This document shows positions 1-12,370 of a stretch of 64,000 nt of DNA, piece by piece (within the stretch, counting starts at the first letter, position 1; each line of letters starts with the position of its first letter). The notes under the pieces are model-generated. The model was not told the origin of the DNA, made no database searches, and saw only the letters and a program-made list of their open reading frames with translations. This DNA is from Paracentrotus lividus (taxonomy: Eukaryota; Echinodermata; Echinoidea; Camarodonta; Echinidae): NCBI GenBank assembly GCA_940671915.1, contig CALNVZ010003430.1, forward strand, positions 23,457,600 to 23,521,599, written 5' to 3'. Made by a program: the position numbers and the translations under genes.

Positions 1-442
1 AATAGCTTAGCTCCCAACCCCTTTTCAGTCAATGTTCTGAAAGTTAAGCAATGCATGTCAAAAGATATAAAACATCAAATTGAGCTTAAACTCTGAACAA
101 CATTGTTTTAATCTATGTATCAACCCTATTCAAGCACGTTAAGTGAAAGGGATTAGTTTTCTTTTCTTTTTTTTTCCTCCATTTTTTTGAGGGGGGGGGA
201 GGGGTTTCGAGCATATGAGGAAGGGGTGGTATACATAGACTGTGTTGTGACAGAGTAGATCTAGGCTTAGTGTAATGTTGTGTGGACTGTCCACTGGTGG
301 GTAAAGCCAGGTCAATGTCAGGGTCAACTGTGGGGGATGATTTCTTTTCCAGAATACTACCAATCTTAGCCCCCTCTTGGAGAGCGTCCTAACAGTGTGG
401 ACAACTAACAGGTGTAATCAAAGGTTTAGAACCAGAAGGTAC

Positions 443-690
443 TTAACTCTTTGCCCGCCACATTAATTTTAAGCATAAAAAAGAAGACTTTTCTCTTTAA
501 TTTTAAAACATTGTATAACAATATTTGCTTAGTATGAACTACAAGAAATTATGCCGCAGACCCGGTCCTAGCATTATTAGTGATTTTCAGATCTTTTGGC
601 CCAGCAATTACAGAGAAAATGAATTATTACCATTGTATAGTTAATAAGTACAATTGTGACTATAGTCGAACTTGGCAGGCAAAGAGTTAA
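443..690. mobile_element. TTAA-flanked piggyBac-like MITE
   Basis: Terminal inverted repeats CTCTTTGCCCGCCA (left) and CTCTTTGCCTGCCA (reverse complement of right) are each flanked directly by TTAA (443-446 and 687-690). TTAA target duplication with a C-rich start followed by TTTGCC is the pattern of piggyBac-type non-autonomous elements. About 240 bp internal, AT-rich, with no ORF. It lies just downstream of the RPEL exon, in the next intron. Confidence 0.75.
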
Positions 691-933
691 TGTCGAAATA
701 TAAGCATTAAGGCCTTCTAACGACTATCAACCTTCTAATCAAGTGACTTTCCGTAAAACTTCAATGTTATCCAATTGTCTTTTGTAGGTAGAAAATAGGT
801 ATCTGCTCTTCCTGATTTCTTCACCTCAAAGTGTGCCACAGCTTGTGATCAAGACGGGCACTTCTGCTTTGGCGACTTTAGACAGTATTTAAATAATTTT
901 GTGACAATAAACACAAGTATGATAGGTACTTAC

Positions 934-999
934 GGGGCATGATGCCTTGGCTAACTAGCTCTTCTCGTGGTCTTCTTAACTTGAGACGGAGGGCCAGCA
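934..999 (-). CDS. MRTF: MRTF (MKL/myocardin-related) RPEL1 exon
   Basis: This is an internal coding exon of a myocardin-related transcription factor, the SRF coactivator whose RPEL motifs bind G-actin and so couple actin state to transcription. On the minus strand the acceptor is a long T/C tract ending in CTGCAG and the donor is CCCC|GTAAGT. The exon is 66 bases, phase 1 on both sides (two bases, 21 codons, one base). Only this frame is free of stops. It reads LALRLKL then RRPREELVSQGIMP. From known family sequences, vertebrate MRTF RPEL1 reads RRTREELVSQGIMPPLK, preceded by the same L-x-L-x-L helix start, and myocardin also has an exon junction just before this VLQL segment. The core R-P-x-x-E-L of the RPEL motif is present. 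The remaining exons (RPEL2-3, basic region, SAP, leucine zipper) must lie left of the window. A Phactr-family RPEL is less likely because of the VSQGIMP tail. Confidence 0.88.
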
Positions 1000-1360
1000 C
1001 TGCAGATTGGAGAAAGAAAAAGAACAGAGAGATAATAAATATATGACTCAAAAGAGATCTTAATAAGAAATAAGTAGTATAGCCAACAAATGATTTATTT
1101 CAACATGCAAACAATAAAGATCTGAAATGTACAACAAAATTATAAGTAATATGGGCACAAAATTTTCATAGTGGAAAGAAAAAGCAAGTTTGAGAAGAAT
1201 TACAATGTCACTTTCAAGATGTCCTTTCCACATCTGAAATGGTACCAAACCATCTCAAATGAACAGTTGGCAGCTGACAAAACAATGACTTTTGAAAGAG
1301 ACAATGGTGGGGGAAGATGTAACAAAACAGAATAATCAATCCCGAAATACTCCAAACAGA

Positions 1361-1442
1361 AAGAGAAAGGGACAGGGAGAGATAGAGAGGGAGAGATAGA
1401 GAGGAAAAGGAGAGAGAGGGAGAGAAGTTGAAAGAGAAAGAG
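1361..1442. repeat. Polypurine GA-rich microsatellite
   Basis: Irregular GAGAGG/GATAGAGA repeats; it produces a chance serine/leucine-rich ORF on the minus strand. Confidence 0.85.
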
Positions 1443-3189
1443 GTTACTATAATTGAGTCGACATTATAGGTTAATTTTTGCGTTTGTTGGCACCCCATGG
1501 CCAGCTCTCATCTTTCCCCTCACTGTCTCCCGGGTTTCAATGCCACATTGAGTTAGGACCGAGAAGGACAAGCAGCTAGTAACGCGTGCCGTCTAAAGAC
1601 GTGGGCGAACACCACACAATGAACCCTCATCCTTACAAGAGACGAAGATAATGGATGGAGAAAGAGGACTGGTAGAAACTTGATAAAAACATTGGAGAGG
1701 TTAATTTAAAGTTTTGATTGAAAAATTGGGAAGGTTAAGGGTTGGCACGCGCGTGGTTGAAACAGGAGTGGAAGCGTTGGAGAGAGGTGTAAAATAGGGG
1801 CGCGGTTGGGTGCTCTGATACCAGGGATAGGGTAACAGAAAATGGGTGATGGGATACCGGTATTAATAAACATGTATGATTAAGGTAAAAGGTGATAGTT
1901 TAACGGCCTTTTTCAAGGCTATCAGCCGACTGTATGAGAGTGAATGGCCCAGTGATGTGCCACAACAGATTGCAGAATAAGTTGAAGGAGAAAATAGGAA
2001 ATGAAAGAGGAAGATAAATATATAAAGAATTACTAATAACTTCCAGGAATATAGACTTGAAAGATTAAAATATGACCAAAAGAAGAAGAAAAAGTGAAAG
2101 CAATAATAATGTTTCATCTTTATGCAAGACAAAACAAACAGTGGTGGTTCTTGACAGATGCCCACCTATCGAATGCCAGGTCCAAGGAATTTATAAAAAA
2201 TAGTCAAAATTTGATAAATGATCTGTTGTACAGTGAATGCAAGCAAGGAAATGGAGCAAAAAAGGAGCCAAAACCGGCTCTATCTTTTTTTGTAATACCC
2301 TCAAGTGTCAAGGGTCAAAATGAATGATAAAAGAGATTTATCATCATATCATATCTTGCTCTAAGTCTTCTCCGGTTTCATATTTCGTAACCCAAGCTGA
2401 CCTCCAACCAAACTTACTCCTTACTCCTGATTGCCCTCCACCAATTAAAAGTCTTCCACGCTTGGCTCACGACTGGGGGCCTGTCCTATTCAGGCCTCGT
2501 TAAAACTGCCCTGTCAAAACAGTTATGATAGGCAATGGAGCCAGTGGAAATGAAGCGAGGGAAATAGTGATTTATATCAGCTAAGAGCAGAACTTATAGT
2601 TGAATTTATGGTAGGATTGGAGTAAGAGAAGTGAGAGGGCCGGGCCTGGGGATGGGAGACCGGTAAGTGATGGGGGACTGGGATGAAGAATGAGAAGAGT
2701 GGAACTCAAAATGATCACAAAAGTACAAGTAGTATTCAAGCCAACTCTTTGTATGGTTAAAATAATACAACATGTTCCAGCAAGTCATGGTTTGGTCTTA
2801 TCATCATGAAGATAAAAATAAGAGGAAAGGTCTAAGTTTGTTTCACAGTTTTATTTGTAGAAATGGAGGCAGATATCCAACATGTCCTCCAATAGAACTT
2901 TAAAATGAGCAGATACTTCAAGTCAAGATATCAAAAAGAGAGAAAAGATTTCCATTAGTCTTGGGTACAGGCCTGTATGGTCTGAAGTATTGGGTATGTC
3001 CTTTTGAAACTCAGTGTATCATTTTACATAAGAGAAGGACAGAACTTTATATCCAATGTAGAAGCATCCTTTTTGCTACAAAGCCAGAAAATGTGCAATG
3101 CTTTGAAAAAAGTTAGATCTATCTTGACAAAAAAAATATTCTAAAATTCAAAGACTTGGTGGAAAGACTACCAGTCAAAGTCCGTTTAA

Positions 3190-3330
3190 CTCTTTAGCCC
3201 ATCACAGAGAGAAAGGGAACGGTATCGGATATGTGATTGGCTGATGGGGGACCATATCAGCCAGATCAGCTGGTTGCCACGAGCCGCCCAGCGGGGCTAG
3301 TGACGCGACCAATCAGCTTGAATACACCGA
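3190..3330. promoter_or_regulatory. Short GC-rich island with two convergent CCAAT boxes
   Basis: An AT-rich intron is interrupted by about 130 bases of higher GC. It carries GATTGGCTGAT at about 3236-3246 and the inverted ACCAATCAGC near 3309-3318. Opposed CCAAT motifs suggest NF-Y binding or the arms of a small inverted-repeat element. The 14-mer around the first site recurs near 29989, which favours a repeat origin. Confidence 0.3.
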
Positions 3331-5966
3331 CAGTTGCCCTGTCCTTGTCTTACTCAAGGAAGCAACAAGTATGAAGTTGTAGCCTTTATCAGAGCAAGGA
3401 GTTATCACAGACTTCTTGGTCATACAATAACTTCTTTTTTCATAAAGCTCTGGTATATCAAAGATATCACCACCAAAATACGATCAGAAATGTTAAAAAA
3501 AAAATTAAAGTCTTAATTATGTTTGTTCTATCAAATCATGAATTGTATATAAGATGTTTATATCTTTCAATAAAATGTAGTAGCGCCTATACTTTTGTGT
3601 GGGTTCAACTGAAGTTCAACTTTGAAATTCACAATTGAAGCAATCAAAACTGAATTGGATTAAGAATTATATCTAGTTGATTCATGATAATGACATTCTT
3701 TTTAAATTTCATATTTAAAACTACAGACATGAAACAATGTTGGGCACACAAATCTTAGGGAATAGTAGAAAATCAAAACAGAACAATTTCTATGGCTTTC
3801 AGCAGTCAATGAGAGATGCAAAATACTGATATGAAAATTGTTTGTCAAATATTTGGAAATCGTCTTTCATCTCGCGGCTAAACACATGTCATTATTGACA
3901 TGCTCAGTGGGGGTTATAAAACTTCACAATGTCCAGATCTAATCCACCAGTCAAATGGAGCCAAAAATTGCCAAAACGACTTCTTACAAGCACCATTACC
4001 AAAAGAAAAAGAAGGTGGAACAACCTTTTTGTGTCTTTTTACAAAGGTGGTATGAAAATTGAAAGATTCCATTGAAATATTTTGACAGTAAAGTAGATGA
4101 TCTGTGGGTTAGTCTTGATAAATAAAACCATTTTCCTAATTCTTCAAGGACTATATTAGTTCTTAACAATATATGCAACATCTAATCTATGAATTGGACA
4201 AACTATTACACAGTCCAGCTATAGTTACACAAGGATAAGCACACATGCCCAAAGCATGGACATGGGACCTGCATTAGGTCAACTGATCCTGACCAAAAGT
4301 TCTTTAGACCTAGACTAGATGAGGAAGCCCAACTGGGAGCTGAAGACTCCAGGGGCTGGACCCTTTGAATCAAGAAGGGTTAGCCTCCGCTACCTCTCTC
4401 ATCACTCAATGCCAAATTGAGTCCTCTACCCCTGATTTTCATTCTGATTGGACTCCTTTCAAAGAAAATATCCAATTTAGCTTGGAGATCTTGAAATCTC
4501 TTAGCCTAATATGACATGAACATGCAAGAATTGGGGTATTTCATCAAAGAAATTACTTTGGAGGATTGTTGTCATGACGACATTCTAGGAGGAAAAGGAT
4601 GATGAGAAATAGATGGAGATGATGATGATGGTTATTTTAGTGCCGATGAGTAATGTGATAATTATGAAATTAAGTAGTGTAATTGAGCTTGAATGGGTAA
4701 GTTAGAAAATGTACATGTACATGGGGGTAGATGACAAAGACCTAGCTTGAAGCAATTCCAACCATATCGATCAAGAAAATGTTTGCTTGTATATTCTCAA
4801 TTCCATATTTTATTTCCCCTCGTGGTATCACTCCAAAAACATTAATTCAACAAAATCATTTCTTACACAAATGCTCCTTCATTGAATGTATGGAGCAAGT
4901 TCTTTGTTACCCCACACTCTAGCCCAGAAAGGGAACAAATTTCAGGATCCAAATTGGGGTGCTCTTGTATTTCACCCCCAATCCTACCTAATCGACTTGA
5001 ATCTGGTTGACGAAACCCAAGCCAAGTACACCCAAAGATAATGTCTAAAGTATGTACCGCAGACCAGTGGCAGAAGCTTTGCTGAAGTTGAATTTCGGGG
5101 AAGGCAAAGAAAGTGAAAATATGCAGCAGGCTAAGGAATATTTTTGGCTTTTTATTTTATAACAACCAGGATCTCATATGAAATAGATCAAGAGTGGGTA
5201 AGAAAATAGATTGGACGAAGGCCGATGGTTTGCTTCTCCTCTCCGTGTCGTGTGACAGTAATTTGGGAGTCATATGGAACTACTGCTAAACATTCTTCAG
5301 CTGGGAAACTGCCAAGGACAAGATGGAGAAAATAAAAAAAGAACTTGAACAAGACTGAAGTTATAAAACCGACCGAGTTTGGAGCTTGGAAGCCGTCTAA
5401 GTAGAGCATCGGATCAACAATCCAATGCTCAATTTCACATCGCATAAAATGAATGCACCCGTGATTGGTCATTAAACACATTCCACTCCATTCAGGAGTA
5501 TCATTAGGAGGGTAAGAAAAGGTTGGCACGTGTCGCTTTTTCCTTCTCCTTCTTACATTTCTCAGCCAAACATGACCTCTATTTTCACCAATTATCCCAG
5601 TCGAACAAGGATACAGCCCAAGGGCCTAAATCGCAGGCAGTAAACATTACCCTAGACAGTAAAAAAAGAGAGACTTCTACGCACATGGCTCGGATAACGA
5701 AAGATGGAGGCACACGATATGACTTCATATTTGATAGCGTCTCTCAGCACGAAATGAAGGAGTAAACTTTTTCGTTTGGATGTAGATCTTGATTCCAGAA
5801 CTTGTACATTGATGTACTTTTTATTATTTGTGTTCCTCTTTTCAACAAATCATACATTTGCATTGAATACAGTGATCTAATCATTAAAGATGGTCCGTAA
5901 TTAAAGTTAGTGGCACAGAGCTCATTCTTTCATTATAATAATAAAATTAGCTACTTTTTAAAATCA

Positions 5967-6007
5967 AGACATGACTATCTATCTCATACAGATAGATAGT
6001 CGTGTCT
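5967..6007. repeat. 18-bp near-perfect hairpin
   Basis: Arm 5967-5984 (AGACATGACTATCTATCT) pairs with 5990-6007 with one mismatch and a 5-base loop. It is immediately followed by CTAACCCTAACCT. It is too short for a typical animal pre-miRNA; a palindromic element end is more likely. Confidence 0.6.
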
Positions 6008-8740
6008 CTAACCCTAACCTCTTTTTCAGGTCTTGAAGGGCACAATATCGTCTGTTCATTCGGTTAAAAGGTAACCCCATTTTCATACCTTAATATCAAT
6101 TTCAAATCTTAAACTTCAATTTACCGAATGGAAATCTAATCCCTTGGCATAATCCCCCAGCTTCTGTTATACACATCTCGTTTTGTCTACCTCCTTTGAT
6201 GCAAAAAGTGAAACTAAATACTGCCCACAAATTATTCAATCAAATAAAAGAATTTGTCTAAATTTGATAGACCTTCCATGTCCAAATTGGCAAAGGCAAT
6301 GCTTTGTCAATATAAAGTCTGTAAAAAGAATTACTTTCTAACACTGATGCCGCCAGCAGTGTAAAATTATGTCATGAAAAACTAACACTTTATTAATTTT
6401 AAGTACCCTTTTCTCCTTGTTAATTCCAAGTCCAACTTAGTTTTCTTTTAAGTTTCAATCAAATTCAGTGTCACCAAGGAGTTAAACAAGAATTATGTAT
6501 GATTTCATATGCACAAATCTGTCAGTCTCAACGCTCTGCCCCAATTAACCCATGCACAATAGACTCATACTTGTCGTCAATCAATCGGGCAAGTGTCTGC
6601 ATGCTAAATTTAGAATCCTTGAAAAGCTGTGAAAATAGAACTGATCAGGGGTAGAAATGTGGCAAATTTACAACCAGAAAAGTGTCGGAATTGGCAGAGA
6701 GGAACACGTTCTGGAGTCGGATTGGAGTAAATCATTTGAGTTGTGTTTATACCAAGGATAACTGTGGGGGTTTTATAGGGGGAAAGAAATAAAAGAAATC
6801 ATAATGTTTCAATAAAAATGCAATTGCCAATCACCATAAAACATCTGTGGAATTAGGGTGTCTGGGAGGAGGCGGGCGAATTCTGTTTCTTTGACCCTAT
6901 TGGAATCTCACTTGACCAACACTTCACGGAAGAACACTGGCACAGATCAGAAAGAGATCTTGTAATATTTTAATCGCTGGGGGAGGGGGGGGGGGGACCT
7001 TGCTAAAATATCGGGTATTTTGCCAATGTGAATTGATAATACTTGATAAATCCCTGAAGAAATATATATTTGAACATCACTTGACCAACTAATATCAATA
7101 AATAATTTTGTGAAAGCATGTGGATACCATTCCAAAGTATAATACACCATACAAAAATTACTCAATTATCATAATCAATCATAAACAATAAATTTTAAAA
7201 GTTTGTAATTCAATGAGAAATGAACAGCATCACATTAAATATCAAAATCAATAAATCATAAGAAAATGTCGCAAGAAAAATACAGGCTCCAACATTCCTA
7301 GAGGTGCTACAGATTTTGTTGTCAATACAAAGAGAATCTTAACATCCTAAAGATGCTGAATTAATTTGTTGATTAATTAAGGCCAAGTCTGTTGGTCATT
7401 TCTAAACGATGACCTCTCCATCTTGTTCCAATTTCAAGATGACCAATTCCGGTCATTAGTCGAAGGAAGTCGCCCAGATTGGACAAATTATACCCTCCAC
7501 ACATCCTCGTTATTCTTGACCATCAGTGATGAGCATTGTATAATTATCTCCTCAGCTTGACCAGTGCTAGCTTGGATTGACCGTAGCATAAGCATTGCGG
7601 TCAGTGAACTGGAATGATGATAAGACTACATTAGAACATTCTGATGTGACATACGTCTAGTTGATTCAGCTTGTTTCAGCACGCTAGCTGGCTAAATCAT
7701 GTTATTGCAGGATAACAAAATGTACACAAGAAGAAGATGCACATTTTGTTCTATGAAGTCTTACTATGCTCATTTATTACTAGATATTGTCAATTTCTAT
7801 CTTTATGAGGCAGTTACAATGATACCATGTATCTTGGTATTGCAAGAAGGCTTAAAACCTTCATATGTAGGGGAATTTTTTGCTGTTGGAGGGAGGATGT
7901 GGGGGCAAACTTTTAACAAAAATCTCATGAAAACAGGATTAGACCATGCTCAAAGTGACAGTACTTGTTAAAACTGTTCACTGTTCTTCCAATTTCTTTC
8001 TTCATAAATCTCCATTTAAAGAATTGATCATCACACTCTTACATACATGCATGATACGAACTGATGACCCAGGAATGGAAATTCCATAAATTTATGATGT
8101 CATGCATCATTTCAGATATTATTCTGTGGTCCTTCCAGCTCTTAAATTATGCTTCATAAAAAGCATTAATAACATAATGTAAGGACACACTTAGAGACTA
8201 AGTGCGACCTCATAAAAAGGACATGCAATAAACTTTGAAAATCATGTTGCTGCAATTGAATTTCACCATGGATAGCCGATAAAAAAAATTTAATATAAAA
8301 ATTCATGATGAACTTCTCTGTTCTTCAGCTTTTATAGTTTGACTTTTATGAGGGTTCCCTAAATTATATTTTTGGACACTTAAAAGTGTTTTCACAGCAT
8401 GAAAACATAACCAACTTAAAGAGGTGTGAAGATTGGTTTAGCTTCTTTCCTGCTTACAAATCGATTCTGATCGGATGCCAGTTTGAAATAGAGCCATATT
8501 TTTCAGATAGTAAATTTTTAGGTTAGTTTCTTTTAATCCAACTTAAAGTTATAATCGTTAATGTCTATAGAAGCTCTATGAAAATCTCACAACCAGATAA
8601 TACTGATATACAAAATTGACACTATTTACAAAAATTAAGAATTCTTGTATTCCATCATCACAGAGAGCTTGAATAGAAATAACAATAGCTAAATTTGAGG
8701 GCCAGGGATAATGAACAACTTTTCCACCCAAGTCAAGATG

Positions 8741-8873
8741 GACATATCGTCGGCTGAGAACCAAAAGGGCGCTAGTACCATTGACTTTGTACAGCAATAG
8801 CGACCTTTTGGTTCTTAATGGAACATCTTTGGGATGCAATAATGCCCTTCTGGCTCTCAACAGACGATATGTC
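8741..8873. mobile_element. Nested-hairpin MITE, copy 1
   Basis: The ends GACATATCGTC and GACGATATGTC are exact inverted repeats. Inside, the half-site GAGAACCAAAAGGGCGCT occurs three times in alternating orientation around a core reading CCATTGACTTTGTACAGCAA. A second copy lies at 38260-38390. Part of the 158-codon minus-strand ORF over 8576-9052 is made by this element. Confidence 0.7.
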
Positions 8874-9226
8874 ATTGCATTTGGCCAGAAGCAGATATCA
8901 TAATTATACAATAAAAACTCATTCAAAGTTTTTTTCATCATGACCAAGCAAATTCTTGATATAAAAGGTAATTTCCATGGTCCCAAAAAACTTAATATAA
9001 CAAGTTCCAATGTACATGTAGAAGAATGGTCAGGGAACAGCACTGAAATCAAGGTCCATGTAGACCTTTAGATTGGCATGACATAAAGATGGGACATGAG
9101 ATAGATAGCAGCCCTAACAGGATGACATGAAAAGGCCGCATCCTTTGAATGGCATCACCATAGCGACCACGCAATCGTCTGGCAATGTGTCTATCGAGAT
9201 GACAAATGATTCTTGATGGCTCGCTG

Positions 9227-9362
9227 CCTGCCAGAGGCTACCTACGACACATTTTTAGGTTGATTTGATACCTGGCTGCTAGCCCCTCCCCCTTTGAACG
9301 CCTCACTGTCTGTGAGGTGTTCCCATTTCTACCAACCAGGCAGGTAGGTACAGTTTGGCAGG
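9227..9362. repeat. Split inverted repeat with inner hairpin
   Basis: CCTGCCA-5 bases-TACCTAC at 9227-9245 is mirrored exactly in layout by GTAGGTA-5 bases-TGGCAGG at 9344-9362. An inner hairpin CCTCAC/GTGAGG sits near 9301-9317. This is probably a small non-autonomous element. Confidence 0.55.
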
Positions 9363-10947
9363 TCTACTTAGCCTTTTGTATGTCTCCAGAAATAAATATT
9401 AGGACAATGATTACTCTACGCAATCCTTGAAATTACAATGATTCTGGAGCCCTAGAAGGACCATAAAAAATCATCAATATTTAAAGGAATATATGAGTAC
9501 CAACCCTTGCCAACCACAAAGTTTTCAAAAGTTTATCAACTCCAATTTTCTGTCATCTTGTAGAAGATTTAGTGATGTCTTTCCAAATGTAAGCCTTCCA
9601 TTTTGTATGTCATTGTTCTCCTATCAAGTCTCTAAAGACCTGCTGGATGGCTTCAGATACTGTCAGAAGGACACTAACTCCATATTAAAGGGCATGCCTT
9701 AAGGTCCTTCTGTTCCTCAGAAGATGATACGTTGCCATCGGCAGATGATCTAGAACGAGCACCACTGATTCAATCATTAGAACAGCAATGTAAAAGCTCG
9801 TCTAAAAATATCCGGTCCATAATTCAACAATTTGGCTGAGGGCACATGGCCCAGAAAGCTGCAAGAAACAAATGTTTCACTAGTCATTAAAGATGATACC
9901 TATTACATATTAGGAAATCAAATGCTTTGTCTAAGAATATCCAGTTCATAAATGAAGTATTTTCCACCGCAGGCTGCATTTTAAAACTAAATGATACTAT
10001 AGTGTCAGCTTATACTAGATTCAACTGGATTACAGTCTCAAAGTTTCGCATGAACACCCATGACATGTTTCTATGATGATGACATCGTCTTCTTTAAGTT
10101 CCAAGTCAGCTGTAAGAGATCAGCGACAAAGGACGTGAAGTTATTGCTGTGGTTCACCCCGTTTATTCTTTCCATTGAACCCGTATCGATTTAAAATACT
10201 TGACGGTAAGGATATGATGGTACATGTGGAATAGCGTGGTTCAAAATTGGCAACAGTAAACAACATATCATCACAGTACAATCAAAACAACATAGCTATA
10301 CGATGCACTCATAATTGTCAACCATGTTGGACCACGTTGGTAGCAATACTCCTACTCCGTCTCCAGTACCTTGTGATTCTTCTTGTCAGCTTTTAAAGTC
10401 CCCTACAACAATATTTTTTTAACATACAGATAATCTCTCTCCATTCCTTTTGGTTTACCTCTTTCTCCATCACTGCTCTCAATTTCCATCTCTTTCTTTG
10501 TCTGTTGCTTTCACTCTTTTCTTGATCCCATTGGCTTTTTTTCTGATGATAACAAAACAACATTATTTTTATAACAATTGTTGTAAATGTACCCTAAATG
10601 TTGCAAGAACTTGTAATAAAAGACAAGACACCGCGGTCCTTCAATTATTCTTACCAACATAAACAAGATGTTTCTTGTTCTTGTATGAACAAGACCTATT
10701 CATAAGTATTGCACATTACCTACAATATAAGATGAATTTGCCTCTCACCACCCCTTTAAATTTCGCATTCCTCAGGCTGCCATACTCGTCAACCAAGCGC
10801 AACACATTATAGCCTGTTAATATTACAGACTGCTCATTAGAAAGCGCTTCATTACCTGAGATAGCTTCTGGTAACATCAGTCTTGTGTACATCAGATCAC
10901 ATAGTTCCATCTTAAAGATACAATTCAACATGGTCGAACGTATGCTT

Positions 10948-11042
10948 TTAACCTGTTGGAGATGAGCTGATTTGGCTATAACACACGTTTCCCATTGACC
11001 TCAGCCCGAATATATATTCGGGCTCAGTCCTCAACAGGTTAA
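10948..11042. mobile_element. 95-bp TTAA-flanked mini-element
   Basis: TTAA at 10948-10951 and 11039-11042 flank inverted ends CCTGTTGGAG and CCTGTTGAGG. An internal perfect palindrome, GCCCGAATATATATTCGGGC, lies at about 11004-11023. The pattern is that of a very short TTAA-targeting MITE. Confidence 0.6.
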
Positions 11043-11818
11043 AAATGCATTGAGGGATAAAAGGAAAAGTTTCTGTCTTCACCTTTTGGTATAAGGCAAA
11101 CAATGTCATTTTTGTTTTCTCATTTCTCATTTGCCAGGATGCAAGAAGTCCAAACTGCTATTAAATTTGATATTAAGCTTTGATTATCAGAAAAATGTTA
11201 ATCATTTTCTAATGTATTTTCTGTATTTCTGCTGAGATTGACATAGACAAATGCTTGCCTGGTTGAGAATCTCATGGACAATATTGAAAGATGACTTGTA
11301 CTATAAAAAACATGAACAAAATTACAAATATTGGAGAAAAAAAGTGGGAATCACACATCCATCAAAAGATTGACTTTATCTTTAAGAAGCATTGGCTGAG
11401 GAGTCTTGCACTCATTTGTCTCAACGATTCTGATCAGCTGTCTAGCTTGGAATACAATCTTCTGGAGGGATACTCTCCTTGACAGAAGCCCTCAGTTTCA
11501 ATCTGATCCAAACGTCTTCTACGTGGCAGGGTAAATGTTGCTATAAATCCGAGATGCTACTGCGATGCTATATCGGGCATAGGGAGAAGGATACTAAACC
11601 CATTTTAAATGTTGAAGCGGCCATGATTAACTGAAATCCCAATTATTTTGCTGACCTGACAAATGGATATTACACCATTTTTGGGTAAATATAACTTAGC
11701 ATCTTTTATAGCATGTATAGGATATATTGAATATTGAGAGTAAGAAGGTGTTAAGTACCAACTTCATGAAAAAGGGTATTCTTTTATGTGCTCCTGGCTC
11801 TCAACAGACAACATCAAG

Positions 11819-11832
11819 TTACCATGGTGACG
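11819..11832. promoter_or_regulatory. X-box-like RFX motif
   Basis: GTTACCATGGTGAC; its reverse complement GTCACCATGGTAAC fits the RFX consensus GTNRCC-NN-RGYAAC. It sits beside a fragment of the CTCTCAACAGACGA repeat family at about 11790-11810, so it may be repeat-borne. Confidence 0.3.
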
Positions 11833-12112
11833 AAGATAAACAAAAATAGCTGGTTTAAAGGCCAAGATATCGACCGGGATGGGGGATGCGTCTTTTCCCC
11901 ATCATCTTCGTCAGCTATGTATGCGCTCGTGTTTGGTAGACGAAACTAGATCCTCGTTATGAGGAATTGATTACCAGTGAGCTAGTTTAGATGATAGCAT
12001 CATATCGGCCAGCTATATATAAATAGCGTTAAATGTCCTACACATTCCATACTTCATGTTCAGACAGGAGTACCCCTCGGCTGAGGAGAGAGATGGGAGC
12101 TAAGATGACAAA

Positions 12113-12370
12113 ACGAGAGAGAGAGAGTGAGAGAGAAAGAGAGAGAAAGAAAGAGAGAGAGAGAGAAAGAGGGAGAAAGAGAGAGAAGGAGAGAGAAAGA
12201 GAGAGATGGGGAGATGGAGGGAGGAACTGGAAGAAAGACAGAAGGAAAATGAGAAGCTTGAGAAAGCGGGAGGGTGATGAGGAGAGGAGGTTTCATGGAA
12301 AGAAGGTATGATGTGGGAAGAAAGGGAAAGCAAGGAAGATTTTGAGAGAGAGAGAGAGAGAGAGAGAGAC
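12113..12370. repeat. Long polypurine GA/GAAA tract
   Basis: Nearly pure purine on the plus strand, ending in a (GA)n run at 12343-12369. It generates the arginine/glutamate-rich plus-strand ORF and serine/leucine-rich minus-strand ORFs, none of which I regard as coding. Confidence 0.9.

Noticed and set aside
5188-5765. 113-codon minus ORF and 80-codon plus ORF in a patch with few stops
   Set aside because: No domain, no convincing splice sites, and opposite-strand openness suggests composition rather than coding; a translated search could overturn this.
8576-9052. 158-codon minus ORF
   Set aside because: A substantial part is the nested-hairpin MITE; the rest has no domain.
10716-10931. 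71-codon minus ORF with protein-like composition and two GTAATG sites
   Set aside because: No recognisable family and its donors are weak; it abuts a TTAA-flanked mini-element.
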